Assembly: GCA_003833135.1 (NCBI GenBank)
Contig: QZLH01000334.1
Coordinates: 85,954-97,818, forward strand
Direction of reading: 5' to 3'
Origin: Oehlia diaphana
Taxonomy: Eukaryota > Glomeromycota > Glomeromycetes > Glomerales > Glomeraceae
DNA length: 11,865 bases
Part shown: in pieces, positions 8,129-11,865 of the stretch
Layout of the letters: each line of letters begins with the position of its first letter
Position numbering within the stretch: the first letter of the stretch is position 1
Position numbers and translations under genes: made by a program
The notes under the pieces: model-generated
Database searches by the model: none
Seen by the model: the letters and a program-made list of their open reading frames with translations, nothing else
Told to the model about the DNA's origin: nothing

Positions 8129-8159
8129 AGAAAGGAAATCAGTTTAAAAAAAGAGAAAT

Positions 8160-8225
8160 TTCCGAAAAAAAAGGAATCCGAAAAAAAAATAAGTACGAAA
8201 AAAATTCTGAAAAACAAATTTTTCG
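8160..8225. repeat. Degenerate A-rich tandem repeat
   Basis: Four or five copies of a roughly 15-16-bp unit of the type TCCGAAAAAAAAGGAA, decaying rightwards. Non-coding. Confidence 0.6.
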
Positions 8226-8690
8226 GTTTGAAAATTTTTTTTTAGTTTTTAACCATAAATAGATCAGGCAGACGGGTTTTAATTATATGGTATGGGATTT
8301 GAAGTTACACAATTCAAATTATTTATACGGAGACTAATCACAAATTTTTTTAGTTATATAGTTTTTTTTTTTTTTTAATAAAATTTTTTTTTAAATAATA
8401 ATTTATTGGTGAATAAAGCTCTACTATTTGGTTTCCTCTTTTAGATGGTTTATTATCTTATAACACAATGAATGAATCGAATGGCAGCTCCCCTGCTAAT
8501 AAGTCAATTTCTTGTTTTTAATTTATTTAAGATAAATTTCGTTTCGTTTTGAAACTTTTTTATTAAAAAACTTTTATTTTGTAGGTTTCGGCTCTGGTTC
8601 TTGGGCGTTGGATAGATGTGTTTCATTTCGAACAACACTTCAAAACTTTATGTTTTTGAAAAAAAAATAATTTAATTTACTAATTTTTTT
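8226..8690. other. Spacer with possible upstream transposon relics
   Basis: Mostly AT-rich. Two islands are less so. At 8405-8520 the minus strand reads EIDLLAGELPFDSFIVL, stop, DNKPSKRGNQIVELYSP, while the plus strand is also partly open. At 8584-8645 an AG-preceded stretch reads GFGSGSWALDRCVSFRTTLQ. Either could be an upstream piece of the transposon protein that follows, but I cannot show it. Confidence 0.3.
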
Positions 8691-8946
8691 TATGGACAGG
8701 TTTAATATTATCTTGCTTATGAATTTGGCAAAGTAACTTATATGTTAGCGTATATTCATTGGACTGCAGATTTTAGAGAAGATAGTACAGTTCTTATCTC
8801 ATTTCAAAAATTTGGAGCGCACGAATTCATTGATGCATTTGCTATAGATTGTAGAGTTTTTTCAGATTAAAACTACTTATTACGTGGTAGACAAGGATGT
8901 AGATTACAAGAATAGTACATTTAATGAACAAATAATTTACATTTAG
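8691..8946 (+). pseudogene. C-terminal relic of a probable transposon-encoded protein
   Basis: The frame from 8691 reads YGQV, TAA at 8703, YYLAYEFGKVTYMLAYIHWT, then ADFREDSTVLISFQKFGAHE and FIDAFAID, ending at TAA 8868. The neighbouring frame picks up from about 8851: VEFFQIKTTYYVVDKDVDYK then NSTFNEQIIYI and TAG at 8944-8946. The pattern (Q)Y-YEF-YMLAY-W-E-D-GLISF-GAHEFID-AID-FF-I-YYVVD is one I associate with the C-terminal part of repetitive proteins in Rhizophagus genomes. That is recall, not a match I can verify. At least one stop and one frameshift disrupt it, so it is inactive. Confidence 0.6.
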
Positions 8947-9693
8947 ATTTCAAACATAAAACGGATAGGCTCATTTTCCCATATATTAACATTTAAAATA
9001 TATATATAAAATAGTACTAGACATCTATAACCTAACCGATATTTATTAATTATTTACTATTACATTTTACGGATAATTAATTTTTATAGGACTTTTCTTC
9101 TTATTTCCTTTTTTTTTTGATATTTTGGATATAACTTTCGAAATATCGACTGTTACTTGTATTTAAACTATACCAATATTATGCAAAGGTTTTTAAAAAT
9201 TATGGGTTATCATGATTTTTTAATATTGAAATGTAATAAGATACATTGTTTATGACCATGCTTAAAATAAATACTTTACTAATTTCTTTTTATATAAATA
9301 ATTTTAATCATATTAATTACAAAACATATCGAAAATACTATCTTTGCTTTATCAGAACTTTGTTTTAGATTGTATAAAAATATTTAAAAAATACTGTTGG
9401 ACATTTCGGTTCTTTGTAAATTTAATAGGTAAAGAATGAATTTTTCAAGTTAAAAATATATGACACACGATTTAAATATTATTGTAATTACATACTTTGC
9501 ATATGTATAAGTTTCACATAATCGATTCGAGTGGATAATTAATTGGTTCTAGGAATATTAGTTGTAAAATGCATTTTATAATATCCTTTGCTCATTTTAG
9601 AGTAGAGTATAATAATTGAACAAAATCTTTTTCTTTGCTAAATCTGAAATGAGTCTTAATTTAAATAATATTTTTTAAAAAATTCAAATATAA
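8947..9693. other. AT-rich spacer
   Basis: No gene, RNA or element recognised in about 750 bases up to the hAT target-site duplication. Confidence 0.5.
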
Positions 9694-9701
9694 GTCAAAC
9701 T
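9694..9701. repeat. Left 8-bp target-site duplication of the hAT element
   Basis: GTCAAACT, identical to 10506-10513. The perfect match suggests insertion more recent than the decay of the internal coding remnant. Confidence 0.92.
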
Positions 9702-10505
9702 TAGTGCTCCGCAAAATTTGGGTCTAACCCGGATAATTCAACCTGAGTAAATTTTAAATCGGGTCGGTACTAACAATTTTAATAACCCGACCCATCAGGT
9801 TGGGTTATTCATTTCCTTGACTCAGGTTTTGACCCCGGATGATCATTAAAATCACTGATCACATATTGATTACGTGATTTCGTTTATATAATTTTGTTAG
9901 ATGAATGAGGTAGTTATCCTCACTTAGCGAAAATTGCTAGAGACACCTTGCAGGTATGTGTATGAATCATTATTAATAATTATTAACATTACATTAACTA
10001 ATAAGTTGATTTTGATGATTAATAAAGCAACCAGCGTTCCAGTAGAAAGAGTATTTTCTGGTAGAACCAATTTATAGCTGTAAAAAGATGTAGTCTTAAA
10101 TTAGAGCATGCATGTGTTTAAAATCGAAATTGTATCACTTGCTTTAACAGAAATTTGACTATATTTTATGACTACCAGGACTTTATAGTTCAAATATAAA
10201 GCAATAAATAAACAGGAATTGAAGACATCTTTAAATTCGTGCTTAGCTTTATAAAAGGCTATGTGTTATCTTGTAGATCAATTACCTTGCGTTATTGAAA
10301 AAATTATATTTGAAAAAATATTTTTGATATATTACTAAGCATACAGTATATTATCTAATGAAAATTACTAAAATTTTGGGTCTAACCCGGGTTATTCAAA
10401 TTAAATATACTCGAGCCAGGTTAAAATCGGATCATTTCTATTTTTACCAGGTTGAGTCGGATATATTCTCCAAACCTGACCAAATCTGACCCGGTAGGAG
10501 CACTA
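9702..10505. mobile_element. hAT-family DNA transposon, internally deleted
   Basis: The 804-bp element is flanked by a perfect 8-bp direct repeat, GTCAAACT, at 9694-9701 and 10506-10513. This is the target-site duplication length of hAT elements. The termini are inverted TAGTGCTCC (9702-9710) and GGAGCACTA (10497-10505). Subterminal zones of about 130 bp at each end carry repeated GGGTCTAACCCGG (9720-9732 and 10378-10390, direct orientation) and many GGGT/ACCC, CAGGTT and GACCCG motifs, typical of transposase-binding subterminal repeats. The interior keeps the end of a hAT transposase gene. It is too short to be autonomous. Confidence 0.92.
9897..10118 (+). pseudogene. hAT transposase C-terminal dimerisation domain, decayed
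   Basis: The first piece (9897-9953) reads LDE, TGA, GSYPHLAKIARDTLQ. The second (10027-10074) reads ATSVPVERVFSGRTNL, then TAG, with KRCSLKLEHACV in another frame at 10083-10118. In the hAT family this block normally runs W-x-YP-LA-IARD-L-x-P-ATSVP-ERVFS-G followed by K-R-L, so the order and motifs match the dimerisation domain. The TGA sits where a conserved Trp (TGG) is usual. The 73 bases 9954-10026 begin GTATGT and end AAAG, and look like an intron whose acceptor is off by one or lost. Stops, a frameshift and the missing N-terminus mean it is inactive. Confidence 0.85.
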
Positions 10506-10513
10506 GTCAAACT
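10506..10513. repeat. Right 8-bp target-site duplication of the hAT element
   Basis: GTCAAACT directly after the terminal GGAGCACTA, matching 9694-9701. Confidence 0.92.
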
Positions 10514-10971
10514 ATAATAAACATTTTCAGTAAATTGCTTTCATAATAAAATTTTTTAAAAAATTAGTATAACATAAAATTCTTTTCTATTTTCAACTAA
10601 AATACTTAACATCATATAATATCTGTAAGCGTCTTCCAGTTTTTGTGGTAAATAAACTAATACATACTACACGTTTTTTTGGTGACTCATCCAAATCACT
10701 TGATTGTAGTCATCGCTGTATATATTGTATAAAATACATGTAAAACAAATCATGTTATAAAGAAATTGCGTACCAAAATGATGAGTTAGAATTTATTAAT
10801 TTATTCAAATTTCCTTATTATCTGTTATACTTGTTTTTGTGTTTCACTTCAGTTAATCGAATAATCATGTGACTGACGATCATGTTCATTACAAATGTTG
10901 CAAATGTTACGAATGTTTAATATGTTAAACATATTTAACATACATATTTAATATATTTAATATATTATATT
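10514..10971. other. AT-rich spacer
   Basis: No gene or RNA recognised. At 10889-10970 there are short repeats of AAATGTT and of TTTAATAT/TTAAACAT palindromic type leading up to the next element. Confidence 0.5.
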
Positions 10972-11390
10972 TAGAGATGGCAACGGTCATGGTTATTAAC
11001 TGGTCATGACTGATTATGACTGTAACCAATATGGTCGGTTAAAGGCTTCTGACTGACTGTTTAACTGACTGGTTTGACCATCCATTTGATCAACCATTTA
11101 ACTGACCGTTTAACTGACCATTTAATCATCTAACACTTTTTTTATGAACTTAATCAATAAAAAAAATTGGTATAACATTTCTTTAATGGATTTAATCAAA
11201 AAAAAACACTTTAAATAATTTTTCTTAATTAAATTCATTAAAAAAATGGTTAACCAGTTGGTTAAATGGTCAGTTAAATGGTCAGTTAAATGGTCAGAAA
11301 AATGGTCAGCCAAAATGGTCGGTCAGTCAAAGGCCCTTAACCGGTTATGACTGACCGATAACTGACTGTGACTGACCGTTGCCATCCCTA
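10972..11390. mobile_element. Foldback MITE, hAT-like ends
   Basis: The 419-bp element has terminal inverted repeats TAGAGATGGCAACGGTCA (10972-10989) and its complement at 11373-11390, matching at 17 of 18 positions. Inside, arms of roughly 150 bp carry GGTCA/TGACC-based short repeats in opposite orientation and can fold on each other. The centre (about 11130-11245) is an AT-rich imperfect inverted repeat. There is no coding capacity: the 63-codon minus-strand ORF with DHLT repeats comes from the 12-bp units. A TAGRGATGGCAA end resembles hAT termini, but an adjacent 8-bp duplication is not visible. The right-flank octamer TTAAACAT recurs on the left only at 10925-10932, 39 bases away. Confidence 0.85.
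11261..11308. repeat. 12-bp tandem array in the right arm of the foldback MITE
   Basis: Four head-to-tail copies of GTTAAATGGTCA, the last altered to GAAAAATGGTCA. Diverged copies continue to about 11325. Inverted counterparts (CCATTTAACTGA type) lie at about 11063-11130. Confidence 0.92.
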
Positions 11391-11495
11391 TTAAACATGT
11401 AGCATTTATTTAATATTTTAAACATGATTAGCATAGATTTTATTATTATAAATATATGCTTTCTAAATTAATGTAAAAGTAGATAATGTGATCAC

Positions 11496-11640
11496 CCAAA
11501 AATCCTGATACCTATAATATCAACAATCTATAATTCTGATACCAAAATTCTGATAAATGCAAATCCTGATTGAATCAAAATCCTGACAATTACAGAATCC
11601 CAATGATCTAAAATCTTGACAGCCAAAATCCTGGCTGAAA
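11496..11640. repeat. Degenerate 15-16-bp tandem repeat
   Basis: Eight or so copies of a CAAAATCCTGATA-type unit, starting near 11499, 11530, 11544, 11560, 11576, 11593, 11608 and 11624. The spacing is close to 15-16 or double that. Non-coding. It may be one end of another transposon, or a separate minisatellite. Confidence 0.75.
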
Positions 11641-11865
11641 TTCAATTAGATGAATTTGAGATTAGTTAATTTTTTTGATGTAATTTTCTAATTTAGAAGA
11701 AAATGAATAGTTTAGTAATCTAGTAATATACTGTGCATAATCTTTTTTTAACTAAGATAAAAATTTTTTTCTTTTAATTTCATTAATAATATAGTAACAT
11801 TAGTTAATTTGCATAAATTTGCAAACAATTTACATTGGTATTAATAAAATTTACAATAAACTAAC
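11641..11865. other. AT-rich end of window
   Basis: Nothing recognised. Confidence 0.5.

Noticed and set aside
11122..11313. 63-codon minus-strand ORF with DHLT repeats
   Set aside because: DHLT is the translation of the 12-bp unit in the foldback MITE arm.
11496..11640. Repeat array as a CRISPR
   Set aside because: The units are short, degenerate and run together with almost no spacers, and the DNA is eukaryotic.

Overview
The window is AT-rich, intron-bearing eukaryotic DNA. I read it as nuclear DNA of an arbuscular mycorrhizal fungus, most likely Rhizophagus irregularis or a close relative. The main reason is the minus-strand gene at the left edge. It has the N-terminal CxxC...CxxC plus 'NWTSGN.DIDEFIQ' block followed by a TKL-like kinase domain, which is typical of the very large kinase expansion in Glomeromycotina. 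Short introns (64-88 nt) with GTAAGT-like donors and abundant small DNA-transposon relics fit the same picture. The species call is inference from family recall, not from a search.

Layout. 1-1662 (minus): a three-exon protein kinase gene, open at the window edge, with an acidic tail encoded by a 9-bp minisatellite. 1663-2925: AT-rich spacer with a possible small inverted-repeat element (about 2200-2745). 2939-4592 (minus): a decayed gene for a multi-membrane-span, GPCR-like protein with a Ser/Thr/Asn-rich tail. It is visible only when three conserved introns are removed and many frameshifts and stops are allowed. 4596-4663: long poly(A) tract. About 4727-4972: an isolated GC-richer patch of unknown nature. 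5282-5506: a possible coding relic. 5837-6356: a 520-bp non-autonomous element whose ends are inverted arrays of a 15-bp repeat. 6500-6640: a weak coding relic. 7260-7615: a pyrimidine-rich tract. 7812-8128: a decayed coding fragment. 8691-8946: a decayed C-terminal fragment of a probable transposon protein. 9702-10505: an 804-bp hAT element with a perfect 8-bp target-site duplication and remnants of the hAT dimerisation domain. 10972-11390: a 419-bp foldback MITE with 12-bp repeats. 11496-11640: a degenerate array of a roughly 15-16-bp repeat.

How it fits together. Only the kinase looks like a functional gene. The rest is a gene graveyard and transposon landing zone. The most informative results are the GPCR-like pseudogene, which ordinary ORF calling misses, and a set of non-autonomous elements that share one design: short (11-16 bp) tandem repeats placed near or forming the inverted ends. 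Most long ORFs between 6100 and 7700 and near 11200 are by-products of repeats whose unit is a multiple of 3, or of base composition. I found no rRNA, tRNA or CRISPR.
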